14,260 nt of DNA from Acidobacteria bacterium RIFCSPHIGHO2_01_FULL_67_28 (GCA_001766965.1 MEKM01000052.1:1-14260), one strand, 5' to 3'. Counted from the first letter of the stretch, positions 1 to 6,986 are shown. Numbers and translations: made by a program. Notes: generated from the letters alone by a model not told the origin.

Positions 1-985
1 AGAGGATGTTCGGCATCCCGGGGCGCACGAGGCGTTCGACGCCTTTCAAGAAGTTCGACGCCCACTGCGCGGGGTCGAGCCCGCGCGGCTGGCGCTGGTA
101 GTCCACCCCGATGAGGTTCACCCGCTCTCCCCGAATCTCCAGCTCCGAGCTCCGTCCCCGCAGGATGAGCACGCCGCGCCGGGCGAACGACTCGGTCGCA
201 TAGTCTTCCGCCCCGGCGTAGATTTCGTGGTTGCCCAGGCAGCCGAACCGGCCATAGCGACCTTCGACGCGCGCGAGCTCGAGGATGGCTGCCCCGAGCG
301 GGTCGCCGCGGCTGGTGATGAAGTCGCCGGTGTGCAGCACCAAGTCAGCGGCAATCTCCCGCGCCAGGCCGACGACGCGGCTAATCTCCTCGACCGGCAT
401 GTAGGCGCTGGCGTGCACGTCGGTCAATTGCAACAGCCGCAGGCCGTCGAGCGCCTCGGGCAGCTTCGCGATCGGCACATTGACTTCCTGGACGCCGTAT
501 TTCTGCCGGCCGATGAGAAACCCGTAGCCGACCATCACAAACGGGATTGCCCCGGCGACATAGGTGGCCGTCTGGAGGAAGTACCGCCGCTCGGGCTGCG
601 GCGGGTCTTCAGCGGCCCGCCGAGCCAGCAGGCGCTGCCCCAGCCAGCCGGCGCCGCGCACGAGCCCGATGAGCAGGAAGGAAAACATCGAGGCGGTGAG
701 CCACAGGCCGATCGGGATCATCACTTCCGAGCGGCGGAACTGCATGAAGAGGGACAGCAGGACAGGGGCGCCTCCGGCCACCGCCCAGCGCAGCGGCGCC
801 GCCACAAAAACCACCAGCAGCAGCAAGAACCAGCCGTAAAGCGGAGCTCCCAGTGCCCACCGCTGCCAGCCCTGGGGCCGGCTGCGGACCAGCTTTCGCG
901 CCCGCCAGAACCAGAACGCTTGCGAGCCAACAAGCAAGCCGAGGACGGAAAAGAAAATCAAACCGGCCAACCATCCGGGCATCAT
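1..985 (-). CDS. Membrane-anchored metallophosphoesterase (YkuE-like), 3' end cut by the window
   Basis: Calcineurin-like phosphoesterase on an N-terminal membrane domain. The 328 residues visible run off the window edge without a stop. Hydrophobic segments lie near residues 4-25, 46-68, 88-109 and 137-158. The last follows an RRYFLQ sequence, as is common in this family. The catalytic domain starts near residue 170 and shows the metal-binding motifs in order: DVH (Asp189, His191), GD (Asp221) and GNHE (Asn252, His253). The C-terminal histidine motifs lie beyond the edge. Family members are metal-dependent hydrolases of phosphoesters, some acting on lipid-linked substrates such as UDP-diacylglucosamine; the substrate here cannot be told. 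Two ATG codons are adjacent (985 and 982). The start lies 13 nt after the upstream gene's stop, so it is probably last, or near last, in the moaA operon. Family call is firm; substrate unknown. Confidence 0.9.
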   Translation of the reverse strand, partial: MMPGWLAGLIFFSVLGLLVGSQAFWFWRARKLVRSRPQGWQRWALGAPLYGWFLLLLVVFVAAPLRWAVAGGAPVLLSLFMQFRRSEVMIPIGLWLTASMFSFLLIGLVRGAGWLGQRLLARRAAEDPPQPERRYFLQTATYVAGAIPFVMVGYGFLIGRQKYGVQEVNVPIAKLPEALDGLRLLQLTDVHASAYMPVEEISRVVGLAREIAADLVLHTGDFITSRGDPLGAAILELARVEGRYGRFGCLGNHEIYAGAEDYATESFARRGVLILRGRSSELEIRGERVNLIGVDYQRQPRGLDPAQWASNFLKGVERLVRPGMPNIL

Positions 986-998
986 GGCTGTTTAGACG

Positions 999-3119
999 CT
1001 AACGGGCCGCAGCCATGATGGCCGCGGCCAGCTCCTCCGGCTTCGAGACGGGCGGCTGGCAGGTGGAGTTGACGCAGACGAGTCCCACCGGACCGCCGGC
1101 AGCAAGATGCGGCAAGGTTGAAGCCAGGCCCGCCGGCAACCGCTCGGCGGAAATTTCTTTCGGCTCGTACTGGAGCACCGCCTTGCCGAAGCGGAAAGTG
1201 TGGTGGGCGGCGCGGGCGAGCGCCTGGGTGCGGGCGTCGGCGCGCTCGCCGACGATAACCACCTCGAGCGGCTGGCGCGCGTGCAGCAGCGCCGCCAGAC
1301 CGTAGGTGGCGGCGTAGAGCCCGTAGGCGTCGGCCAAGCCGGCGAAAGCTTCAAGGGTTTGCTTTGCCTTCTCGCGGTAGTCCCGGTTCATCGTGTAGCT
1401 CGCCAGGCGGTCGAGCGCCATGGCGGCGACGGGGTTGGCGGCGGGAGTGGGCGAGTCCTGAAAAGGCTTGCGGGGGATTTCGAGCCCCGCAGCGATGGGC
1501 GGCGCGCCCTGCGGGCGGTCAAAGAAGCCGCCGTCCTTCGTGTCCCAGAACTTCTCGAGGCAGAGCTTCATCGCATGCTCGGCCTGCTCGAAGTAGCGGC
1601 GCTCGCCCGTGAGTTCGAAGGCGTCGAGCAGAGCCGCGGCCATAAAAACCTGGTCATCGAGCACGCCGCCCGCCCAGTCGGCGTCGTTGACGCGGCCCTC
1701 CGGCGGGCAGATGTGCGCGAAACCCCAGGGGTCGCTCCAGGCGCTCTCGAGGATGCGGTCAAGCGTGCGCAAAGCGAGCTGGCGGCAGTGGTCGCGGCCG
1801 AGCACCCGATACGCTTCGAGGTAGGCCGAAATGAACATCGCGTTCCAGCTGACGTAAAGCGTGGTGTCGACGTACGGCGTGGGCCGCTTCACGCGCGCCT
1901 CCAGCAGCTTCTTCTTGGCGGCGGCCAGGCGCTTCTCAATCTCTTCCGGCGCGACGGCGCGTTTGCGGGCCAGCTCTTCGACCGGCTCGGCGACCCAGAG
2001 GACGTTCTTCGCCGCGTTGTGGTGCATCTCGCCCTGCTCGGCGACGTCGTAGTGCTCGGCGACGAGCGCGGCGTCCTCGGCCGGGAGCGCGGTCCGGACT
2101 TCTTCGAGCGTCCAGGTGAAGTAGTCGCCGTCATCGTCGAGGCTGTAGTCAGCGTCCTGGCTCGAGTAAAAGCCGCCGCGCTCGAGATCGGCCAGCGTGG
2201 TGTTGACCCAGTTGACGATGCCGTCGGCGACCTCGCGGTAGAACGGATTGCCGGTGACCTGGAAGCCGTGCAGGTAGTTCTTCAACAGCTCCGAGTTGTC
2301 GTAGCTCATCTTCTCGAAGTGCGGCACCGACCAGCGGGCGTCGACCGAGTAGCGGTGGAAGCCGCCGGCCAGCTGGTCGTAGACGCCGCCGCGGGCCATC
2401 GAGTCGAGCGTGGTGGTGACAACGGTCAACAAATACTTTTCGCTGCTCATCTGGTAGCGTTCGAGAAGCAGCTCCAACGCCGTCGGGTGGGCGAACTTGG
2501 GCGCGGTGCCGAAGCCGCCGTGGCGGATGTCGAAGAGGCGCACGGCAGAGTCGGCAATGGCGTCGACGACCGCGGGCGAGAAATCGCGCCGCGCCCCGAC
2601 GAACATCTCCGCCTGGGCCATGGCCTCGACCAGGTTGTCGGCGCTCGCCCGGATCTCGGCCTGGCGCGTCTGGTAGTTGGCGGCGATGGTCGCGAGCACG
2701 CGCTTGAAACCCGGCCGCCCGAAGTAGTCCTCCGGCGGAAAGTAGGTGCCGCCGAAGAAGGGCTTGCCGTCGGGAGTGAGGAAAGCGGTGAGCGGCCAGC
2801 CGCCCTGGCCGCTGATGGCGCTGACGGCGGCCTGGTAGCGGGCGTCGATATCAGGGCGCTGGTCGCGGTCGACCTTGACGGGGATGAAGTGCTGGTTGAT
2901 GAGCTTGGCGGTCTCTTCGTTTTCGTAGCTTTCGCGGTCCATCACGTGGCACCAGTGACACCAGACGGCGCCGATGTCGAGCAGGATGGGCCGGTCCTCT
3001 TTTTGCGCGCGCTCCAGAGCCTCCGGGCCCCAGGGATACCAGTCCACGGGCTGGTGGGCGGCGCTCTTGAGATAGGCGCTCGAGGAGTTCTGCAAACGAT
3101 TCGCTTTGTTCGCGCTCAT
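999..3119 (-). CDS. DUF255 thioredoxin-fold / six-hairpin protein (YyaL, SSP411-like)
   Basis: A 706-residue protein, full length for the YyaL/spermatogenesis-associated protein 20 family. Residues 1 to about 165 form the thioredoxin-like DUF255 domain with a CHWC active site (Cys54, Cys57) in the context VWCHWCHVM. The family signatures GQGGWPL and GGTYFPPE follow. The rest resembles the (alpha/alpha)6 barrel of N-acylglucosamine epimerase-type proteins, with conserved blocks such as GGVYDQLAGGFHRYSVD, HFEKM and SSQDAD. Its biochemical role is not established; the CxxC suggests redox or disulfide chemistry and the barrel a possible carbohydrate ligand. No signal peptide is visible, so it is probably cytoplasmic. 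It begins at ATG 3119, 54 nt after the DUF2203 stop, without an obvious Shine-Dalgarno sequence, and ends 13 nt before the phosphoesterase. Both cysteines are intact. Confidence 0.93.
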   Translation of the reverse strand: MSANKANRLQNSSSAYLKSAAHQPVDWYPWGPEALERAQKEDRPILLDIGAVWCHWCHVMDRESYENEETAKLINQHFIPVKVDRDQRPDIDARYQAAVSAISGQGGWPLTAFLTPDGKPFFGGTYFPPEDYFGRPGFKRVLATIAANYQTRQAEIRASADNLVEAMAQAEMFVGARRDFSPAVVDAIADSAVRLFDIRHGGFGTAPKFAHPTALELLLERYQMSSEKYLLTVVTTTLDSMARGGVYDQLAGGFHRYSVDARWSVPHFEKMSYDNSELLKNYLHGFQVTGNPFYREVADGIVNWVNTTLADLERGGFYSSQDADYSLDDDGDYFTWTLEEVRTALPAEDAALVAEHYDVAEQGEMHHNAAKNVLWVAEPVEELARKRAVAPEEIEKRLAAAKKKLLEARVKRPTPYVDTTLYVSWNAMFISAYLEAYRVLGRDHCRQLALRTLDRILESAWSDPWGFAHICPPEGRVNDADWAGGVLDDQVFMAAALLDAFELTGERRYFEQAEHAMKLCLEKFWDTKDGGFFDRPQGAPPIAAGLEIPRKPFQDSPTPAANPVAAMALDRLASYTMNRDYREKAKQTLEAFAGLADAYGLYAATYGLAALLHARQPLEVVIVGERADARTQALARAAHHTFRFGKAVLQYEPKEISAERLPAGLASTLPHLAAGGPVGLVCVNSTCQPPVSKPEELAAAIMAAAR

Positions 3120-3173
3120 GGGAGAAGTCTTGCCCCGCGGGCCGGCCTCCGCCCGAACCCGGAAGCCGGGGGA

Positions 3174-3701
3174 CTAGTTGGGCTTGGAGGCGTCGGGGGT
3201 CGAGGCATCGGCGGGGCCGAGCGGCTTGCGCCCGGCGAAGCCTTCATCCATCCGGTGCCAGTAGCGGATGCGCTCCTCGCCCAGCTTCCAGCAGAGATAG
3301 ACCTGCTCGTCGTTGACCACGCTGGGGAAGTCGACCAGGCCGACGTCCAGATCCTTCACCACGCACCCGGTCTGCTCGATCTTGCCCAGAGCCTCGCGGA
3401 TGGCGGCCACACACTTGTCGCGCTCGAGCTTCTTCTCGGCCAGGTAGGCGTAGGGCGGGATGATGCCGCCGTAGAGCAGGATGCGGTTCTGGATGCGGGA
3501 GAACTCCTGCTCAATGACCTCGCTGGCCTTTTTCTTTTCGATGGCGGTGGCGAGGAGCTGCTGGAGGAGCGGCAGCAGGCCTTCCGCCTCCTGGCGGTTG
3601 AAGAGCCGCTCGGGGCGCTCGGCTTCCTGCTCGCCGTCCCGCTCCGAGTCCTGCTCGTCGTCGTCGGATTCGAAGTCGTCGTCGCGTTCGTCGTCGGGCA
3701 T
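3174..3701 (-). CDS. DUF2203 family protein with acidic N-terminal extension
   Basis: A 175-residue cytoplasmic protein. Residues 32-160 match DUF2203: an N-terminal helical part (RLFNRQEAEGLLPLL) and the hallmark C-terminal block with VKDLDVGLVDFPS, CWKLGEERIRYWH and DEGFAGR. The function of DUF2203 is unknown. The first 30 residues are extremely acidic (runs of Asp, Glu and Ser) and are an addition to the usual domain, as is a short Ser/Thr/Pro tail. I chose ATG 3701 because GAGGA lies 5 nt upstream (3707-3711). A TTG at 3713 would add four residues and overlap the nadA stop. The gene follows nadA with an 8-nt gap, so the two are almost certainly cotranscribed and may be translationally coupled. 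The domain call is secure; no role should be inferred beyond operon membership. Confidence 0.9.
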   Translation of the reverse strand: MPDDERDDDFESDDDEQDSERDGEQEAERPERLFNRQEAEGLLPLLQQLLATAIEKKKASEVIEQEFSRIQNRILLYGGIIPPYAYLAEKKLERDKCVAAIREALGKIEQTGCVVKDLDVGLVDFPSVVNDEQVYLCWKLGEERIRYWHRMDEGFAGRKPLGPADASTPDASKPN

Positions 3702-3709
3702 CGCTGTCC

Positions 3710-4855
3710 TCAAGCCAGGCTCAACATCCGCTCCAGGGCCACCCGGGCCCAGCGGCGGGTGTCGTCACTTACTTCGATGCGATTCACCACCTGCCCGGCC
3801 ACCAGGTTCTCCAGCACCCAGCAGAGGTGCTGCGGGGCGATGCGGAACATGGTGGTGCAGACGCAGACGTTGGGGTCGAGCGAAATCACGAGCTTGTCCG
3901 GGTTCTCCTTGGCCAGGCGGTTCACCAGGTGAATCTCGGTGGCCACCGCCCACTGGGAGCCCGCCGGGCTCGCGGCTACTTGCTTGATGATGCCTTCGGT
4001 CGAGCCGAGGGCGTCGGCTTTCTCGCACACTTCCCAGCGGCATTCGGGGTGGGCGATGACGCGGAGGCCGGGGTGCTCGCGCCGGACGCGGTCGACGTGC
4101 TCGGGCAGGAACCGCTGGTGGACGGAGCAATAGCCCTTCCAGAGCAGCACGCGGGCGCGGCGGATCTCGCCTTCCGTCAAGCCGCCGCGGGCACGGTGCG
4201 GGTCCCAGACGGCCATCTCCTCGAGCGGGATGCCCATGCGGTAGGCGGTGTTGCGGCCGAGGTGCTCGTCGGGGAGAAAGAGCACGCGCTCGCCGCGGGT
4301 GAACGCCCACTGCATGACCTTGGCGGCGTTGGAGCTGGTGCAGATGGAGCCGCCGTTCCGGCCGGTGAAAGCCTTGATGGCGGCGGTCGAGTTCATGTAG
4401 GTGACCGGGATGGCTCGCAAGTCCCCGATTTGCTCGAGCGTGTCCCAGCAATCCTCCACCTGGCCGATGTCGGCCATGTCGGCCATCGAGCAGCCGGCGT
4501 TGAGGTCGGGGAGAATCACCTGCTGGTGGGGCTGGCAGAGAATGTCGGCGCTTTCGGCCATGAAGTGCACGCCGCAAAACACGATGAACTCGGCGCGCGT
4601 CTGCGCGGCCTGCTGGGAAAGCTTGAGCGAATCGCCGCGAAAGTCGGCGAACTTGACCACTTCGTCGCGCTGGTAGTGGTGGCCGAGGATGACGGCGCGC
4701 TCGCCGAGCGCCCGCTTGGCGGCCGCATTGCGCTCATCGAGCGAAGTGTCCGGCACCAGCAGATAGTCGGAGAAATTGCAGCCCACGCCCTTTTCGACTT
4801 CGGGGACGCGGATCGTCTCCGGCTGCTTGAGCGGCTCGAGCGTGGTCAGGGGCAT
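3710..4855 (-). CDS. nadA: Quinolinate synthase NadA
   Basis: Condenses iminoaspartate with dihydroxyacetone phosphate to quinolinate in de novo NAD synthesis, using a [4Fe-4S] cluster. With ATG 4855 the protein has 381 residues, usual for the longer NadA type. Characteristic blocks include GHHYQRDEV (His59, His60, Tyr61), FCGVHFMAESADIL, LNAGCSMADM, YMNSTAAIKA, CTSSNA, LPDEHLGRNT, AHPEC and GSTEGI. By alignment with E. coli NadA from memory (ligands Cys113, Cys200, Cys297), the cluster ligands are Cys122 in AGCSM, Cys243 in GYCSVH, and Cys331 or Cys333 in CVCTTM. The chosen start lies 4 nt after the moaA stop. An upstream in-frame start at 4900 would overlap moaA by 41 nt and add unconserved residues. 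No nadB or nadC is in the window, so the iminoaspartate source must be elsewhere. Cytoplasmic and oxygen-sensitive by family. Confidence 0.97.
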   Translation of the reverse strand: MPLTTLEPLKQPETIRVPEVEKGVGCNFSDYLLVPDTSLDERNAAAKRALGERAVILGHHYQRDEVVKFADFRGDSLKLSQQAAQTRAEFIVFCGVHFMAESADILCQPHQQVILPDLNAGCSMADMADIGQVEDCWDTLEQIGDLRAIPVTYMNSTAAIKAFTGRNGGSICTSSNAAKVMQWAFTRGERVLFLPDEHLGRNTAYRMGIPLEEMAVWDPHRARGGLTEGEIRRARVLLWKGYCSVHQRFLPEHVDRVRREHPGLRVIAHPECRWEVCEKADALGSTEGIIKQVAASPAGSQWAVATEIHLVNRLAKENPDKLVISLDPNVCVCTTMFRIAPQHLCWVLENLVAGQVVNRIEVSDDTRRWARVALERMLSLA

Positions 4856-4859
4856 CGTC

Positions 4860-5852
4860 TTATCCGCCGATAAAAACCATCGTCCGGCTGGGCGGCGCAA
4901 AGTCCGAGTCGTTGATGTGGTGGCCGTCTTCCTTCATCGCCACGATGCGCTCCACTTCGCCGGCAATCTCCCGCTCGGGCGCGCCGGCGCGCACCAGCCC
5001 GCGCAGGTCGTGGTCGACCCGCGAAAACAGGCACGTCCTTATTTTACCATCCGCCGTCAGCCGGATGCGGCTGCATTTGCCGCAGAAGGGCTCCGACACC
5101 GGGGCCACCAGGCCGAGTTCGCCCGGGGCGCCGTCGGCGAAGCGGTAGCGCAGCGCGGTCTCGCTGTCGTACTGCCGCGGCAACTCCTCGAGCGGCAGCC
5201 CGGCTGACTCGAGCGCCCGGCGCATCTCGCGCGCGGTCACGACGCGCGTGCGGTCCCAGATGTGGTCGGCGTCGAGCGGCATGAACTCGATGAAGCGCAT
5301 CACGAGGCCGCGGTCGCGGGCGAAGCGGGCGAAGTCGGCGATTTCGTCGTCGTTGAAGCCGCGGACGATGACGGCGTTCACTTTGACCGGGGCGAGCCCG
5401 GCGGCCCGGGCAGCGTCAATCCCGGCCAGCACCCGCTGGAGCGCCCCGCGGGTGCGGGTGATGGCGTCGAAGCGCTCGGCGCGGAGCGAATCGAGGCTGA
5501 CGTTCACGCGGTTGAGCCCCGCGGCTTTGAGCGTGGCCGCCTTCTCGGCGAGCGTGTAGCCGTTGGTGGTGACGGCGACGTCTTCGTAGAGCCCGAGCGC
5601 GCTCAAGCGGGCGACGAACTCTTCGACCCCCGCGCGCACCAGCGGCTCGCCGCCGGTGACGCGAATCTTGCGCAGGCCGAGCCGGCCGAGGATGGTGCAG
5701 AGGCGGAGCAGTTCCGGCCAGGTCAGCAGGTGCTCCGGCGGCTCGTAGTTTTCCGGCTCGGCGGCCCGGCAGTAGATGCAGCGGAAGTTGCAGCGGTCGG
5801 TGACTCCGACGCGCAGGTCGGTGATGCGGCGGCCGTAGGAGTCTTTCAGCAT
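4860..5852 (-). CDS. moaA: GTP 3',8-cyclase MoaA (molybdenum cofactor biosynthesis)
   Basis: Radical SAM enzyme for the first step of molybdenum cofactor synthesis, turning GTP into 3',8-cyclo-7,8-dihydro-GTP, which MoaC converts to cyclic pyranopterin. The 330 residues match the family's length. The N-terminal cluster motif is CNFRCIYC (Cys21, Cys25, Cys28) after the usual YGRRITDLRVGVTDR lead-in. TGGEP follows at 67-71. The second cluster uses CGKC (Cys257, Cys260) and Cys274 in RTCLF. The protein ends in the conserved Gly-Gly tail (FIGG), needed by MoaA. All key residues are present. It opens the operon with nadA 4 nt downstream; both encode [4Fe-4S] enzymes. The ATG is preceded by a weak GGA only, and a terminator-like hairpin sits 17 nt upstream, hinting at control by attenuation. 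No other molybdenum cofactor genes are in the window. Confidence 0.97.
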   Translation of the reverse strand: MLKDSYGRRITDLRVGVTDRCNFRCIYCRAAEPENYEPPEHLLTWPELLRLCTILGRLGLRKIRVTGGEPLVRAGVEEFVARLSALGLYEDVAVTTNGYTLAEKAATLKAAGLNRVNVSLDSLRAERFDAITRTRGALQRVLAGIDAARAAGLAPVKVNAVIVRGFNDDEIADFARFARDRGLVMRFIEFMPLDADHIWDRTRVVTAREMRRALESAGLPLEELPRQYDSETALRYRFADGAPGELGLVAPVSEPFCGKCSRIRLTADGKIRTCLFSRVDHDLRGLVRAGAPEREIAGEVERIVAMKEDGHHINDSDFAPPSRTMVFIGG

Positions 5853-5858
5853 CGGTCC

Positions 5859-5906
5859 AAAAAACCTTCAGCCTATACCCGCGCCCTCGCAACCGGGTAT
5901 AGGCTG
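5859..5906 (-). terminator. Hairpin plus U6 in the moaA leader: attenuator or intrinsic terminator
   Basis: Read on the minus strand, a perfect 13-bp stem (5894-5906 pairing with 5869-5881) closes a 12-nt loop. Four nucleotides later come six consecutive T (5864-5859), and the moaA ATG follows 6 nt after the T run. This is the form of a rho-independent terminator, but it lies between the predicted promoter and the first gene. It could attenuate moaA transcription, or simply stop read-through from yjbQ if the promoter I favour is wrong. No alternative antiterminator pairing was worked out. Confidence 0.65.
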
Positions 5907-5970
5907 CGCGCTCTCCTTTCCAAAACCCCTCAACCCTTGCTCGGGCTCACCGGCTGTGTGCCGGGTTTTG

Positions 5971-6002
5971 CCCTGAGCGAGCCCGCAGGGCGAGTCGAAG
6001 GG
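5971..6002. repeat. Short GC-rich dispersed repeat (CCCTGAGCGAG...GTCGAAGGG type)
   Basis: The unit begins CCCTGAGCGAG and ends GAGTCGAAGGG, with an inner GCCC-GCA-GGGC hairpin and complementary outer ends. From general experience this kind of sequence recurs between genes in many GC-rich bacterial genomes, including Acidobacteriota and Chloroflexota. A shorter relative lies at 6732-6751. Here it would be part of the transcribed moaA leader. Confidence 0.6.
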
Positions 6003-6098
6003 CCTTCGCGGGACGCATCCCCCTTTCGCGGGACACGCTATCGCCCCGGCGCCCTGGGTTGTCTCTCCCGTAGGCAGCCGGGGTCGGAGAACGATGGC

Positions 6099-6127
6099 AT
6101 TGTACCGCCGGATTGAGGCGAGGGCAA
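6099..6127 (-). promoter_or_regulatory. Candidate sigma70-type promoter for the moaA operon
   Basis: On the minus strand, -35 TTGCCC (6127-6122), a 17-nt spacer and -10 TACAAT (6104-6099). The -10 matches the consensus at five of six positions and the -35 at four of six. Transcription would begin near 6092, giving moaA a leader of about 240 nt. The promoter lies between the heptamer arrays and the dispersed repeat. Confidence 0.5.
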
Positions 6128-6163
6128 GTCCGGAGGAGGCGCACACCCGAGATGATTCCCGAA

Positions 6164-6237
6164 CGAAAATCGAAAAGCGAAATTCGAAACTCGCAGGCTG
6201 TACGAGTTTCGAGTGACGAGTTTCGAGTTTCGACGCC
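6164..6237. repeat. Two facing arrays of 7-bp repeats (CGAAANN / CGAGTTT)
   Basis: The left array (6164-6193) has four consecutive heptamers CGAAAAT, CGAAAAG, CGAAATT, CGAAACT, then CG. After a 9-nt spacer, the right array (6203-6237) has CGAGTTT, CGAGTGA, CGAGTTT, CGAGTTT and a decayed CGACGCC. Inner units pair as a perfect 10-bp inverted repeat (6184-6193 with 6203-6212). On the minus strand that hairpin is followed by an interrupted T-rich tract, so the structure could end yjbQ transcription; it begins 3 nt past the yjbQ stop codon. Confidence 0.75.
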
Positions 6238-6240
6238 TGG

Positions 6241-6723
6241 CTAGACGCCGAGGATTTGGAGCTGGAGGGAGCGCTCGCGGGGGCCGTCGAGCTCGGCGAG
6301 AATCACCGCCTGGAACTGGCCGAGGACCAGCTCGCCGTTCTGCACCTGCAAGGCCAGGTTGTGGCCGAGGAGCATGGCGCGCAGGTGGGCGTCGGCGTTC
6401 AGCCGATCGCAGTCGGAGAACTGCGGGTCGTTGTGCTTGTAGTACTGCCCGCGGACGACGGTCTGCTCGAGGAAGTTGCGCATGTCGTCGAGCAGCGCCG
6501 GCTGGAATTCGTTGATGAAGAGGGCGAGCGTGGTATGGAGGGAGTTGACCAGGGCCAGGCCGTCGCGCACGCCGCTGCGGCGGACCTGCTCGGCCAGACG
6601 GTCGGTGATGTTGATCAGCTCCAGGCGCTCCCGGGTCGAGACCGTCAGGGTCTCGGCCCGCAGCCGCAGGCCGTTCACATGCTCGACTGCCGGGCCCGCC
6701 GTTGCCAGCGCCTTTTCGCTCAT
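6241..6723 (-). CDS. YjbQ/UPF0047 family protein
   Basis: A 160-residue cytoplasmic protein of the UPF0047/YjbQ family. Some databases name the family secondary thiamine-phosphate synthase, from weak thiamine phosphate synthase activity of YjbQ; the true role is unsettled. Family features are LHTTLALFINE (residues 62-72), LNADAHLRAMLLG (108-120) and LGQFQAVILAELDGPRER (134-151), with conserved His63 and His113 in the presumed metal/active site. The N-terminus is about 20 residues longer than in typical 130-140 residue members. ATG 6723 is supported by GGGAG 6 nt upstream; that site overlaps the edge of a dispersed repeat copy. The gene has its own candidate promoter at 6836-6865, downstream of the terminators that close the radical SAM operon, so it is probably a single-gene unit. 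Confidence 0.9.
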   Translation of the reverse strand: MSEKALATAGPAVEHVNGLRLRAETLTVSTRERLELINITDRLAEQVRRSGVRDGLALVNSLHTTLALFINEFQPALLDDMRNFLEQTVVRGQYYKHNDPQFSDCDRLNADAHLRAMLLGHNLALQVQNGELVLGQFQAVILAELDGPRERSLQLQILGV

Positions 6724-6731
6724 CTTTCGCT

Positions 6732-6751
6732 CCCTTCGGCTCCGCTCAGGG
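6732..6751. repeat. Short dispersed repeat copy at the yjbQ ribosome binding site
   Basis: On the minus strand it reads CCCTGAGCGGAGCCGAAGGG, sharing its start (CCCTGAGCG) and end (CGAAGGG) with the element at 5971-6002. Its last bases (AAGGG) merge with the GGGAG that serves as the yjbQ Shine-Dalgarno sequence, so an inserted or spreading repeat may now supply the translation signal. Confidence 0.55.
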
Positions 6752-6835
6752 CAGGCACCCCCGCGTGCGGCTGCGCCTGGTTTCTATACGTTGGGAACGC
6801 CTTAGGGGATTCACGATTCTTCGACGCCAACGCCG

Positions 6836-6865
6836 ATTATAGACGAGCCCGCCGCCGGCTGTCCA
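6836..6865 (-). promoter_or_regulatory. Candidate sigma70-type promoter for yjbQ
   Basis: On the minus strand, -35 TGGACA (6865-6860), an 18-nt spacer and a perfect -10 TATAAT (6841-6836). The start of transcription would be near 6829, giving a leader of about 105 nt that contains the dispersed repeat copy. It lies just beyond the tandem terminators, where a new transcription unit would be expected. Confidence 0.65.
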
Positions 6866-6884
6866 TGCCCTTTGTGCCCGCGAA

Positions 6885-6916
6885 AAGCAAAAGGCGGAGC
6901 CCGTACGGGCTCCGCC
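6885..6916 (-). terminator. Second (distal) intrinsic terminator of the radical SAM operon
   Basis: A perfect 24-bp palindrome (6893-6916) is followed on the minus strand by TTTTGCTTTT (6892-6883). The plus strand has no T run on its other side, so it acts only on minus-strand transcripts. It backs up the terminator at 6935-6965. Confidence 0.75.
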
Positions 6917-6934
6917 CGCCGATCCGTTCCCAAA

Positions 6935-6965
6935 GAAAAAGCCCAGCGGCCGAAGCCGCTGGGCT
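6935..6965 (-). terminator. First (proximal) intrinsic terminator of the radical SAM operon, UUCG loop
   Basis: On the minus strand a perfect 11-bp GC-rich stem (6965-6955 with 6950-6940) encloses a TTCG tetraloop closed by C-G, the very stable C(UUCG)G form, followed at once by TTTTTCTTT. The stem starts 21 nt past the stop codon of the SPASM-type gene. This is a textbook intrinsic terminator. Confidence 0.92.
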
Positions 6966-6986
6966 GAATAGAACTTGCGAGCCGGG

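Larger units (their letters stand above)
5853..6240. other. 388-bp non-coding interval: moaA leader, dispersed repeat and heptamer arrays
   Basis: I see no convincing gene here on either strand. Reading from moaA outward it holds the terminator-like hairpin, a GC-rich dispersed repeat (5971-6002), a 10-bp direct repeat (TTCGCGGGAC at 6005-6014 and 6025-6034, 20 bp apart), a candidate promoter (6099-6127), and two facing arrays of 7-bp repeats up to the yjbQ stop codon. The roughly 240-nt stretch between promoter and moaA does not match any riboswitch class I recognise, including the Moco motif. Confidence 0.7.

Noticed and set aside
1200..3932. Plus-strand open frame of about 910 codons opposite the DUF255, DUF2203 and nadA genes
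   Set aside because: Its translation is low-complexity Val/Gly/Ala/Arg/Leu with no domain, and it lies antisense to three well-supported genes. GC-rich coding DNA often leaves such open shadow frames.
5853..6092. Moco or other known riboswitch before moaA
   Set aside because: I looked for the conserved cores of known classes in the leader and did not see them; only the terminator-like hairpin is supported.
6164..6237. CRISPR array
   Set aside because: Repeat units are 7 bp and contiguous, with no 25-40 bp repeats and no spacers; no cas genes are present.
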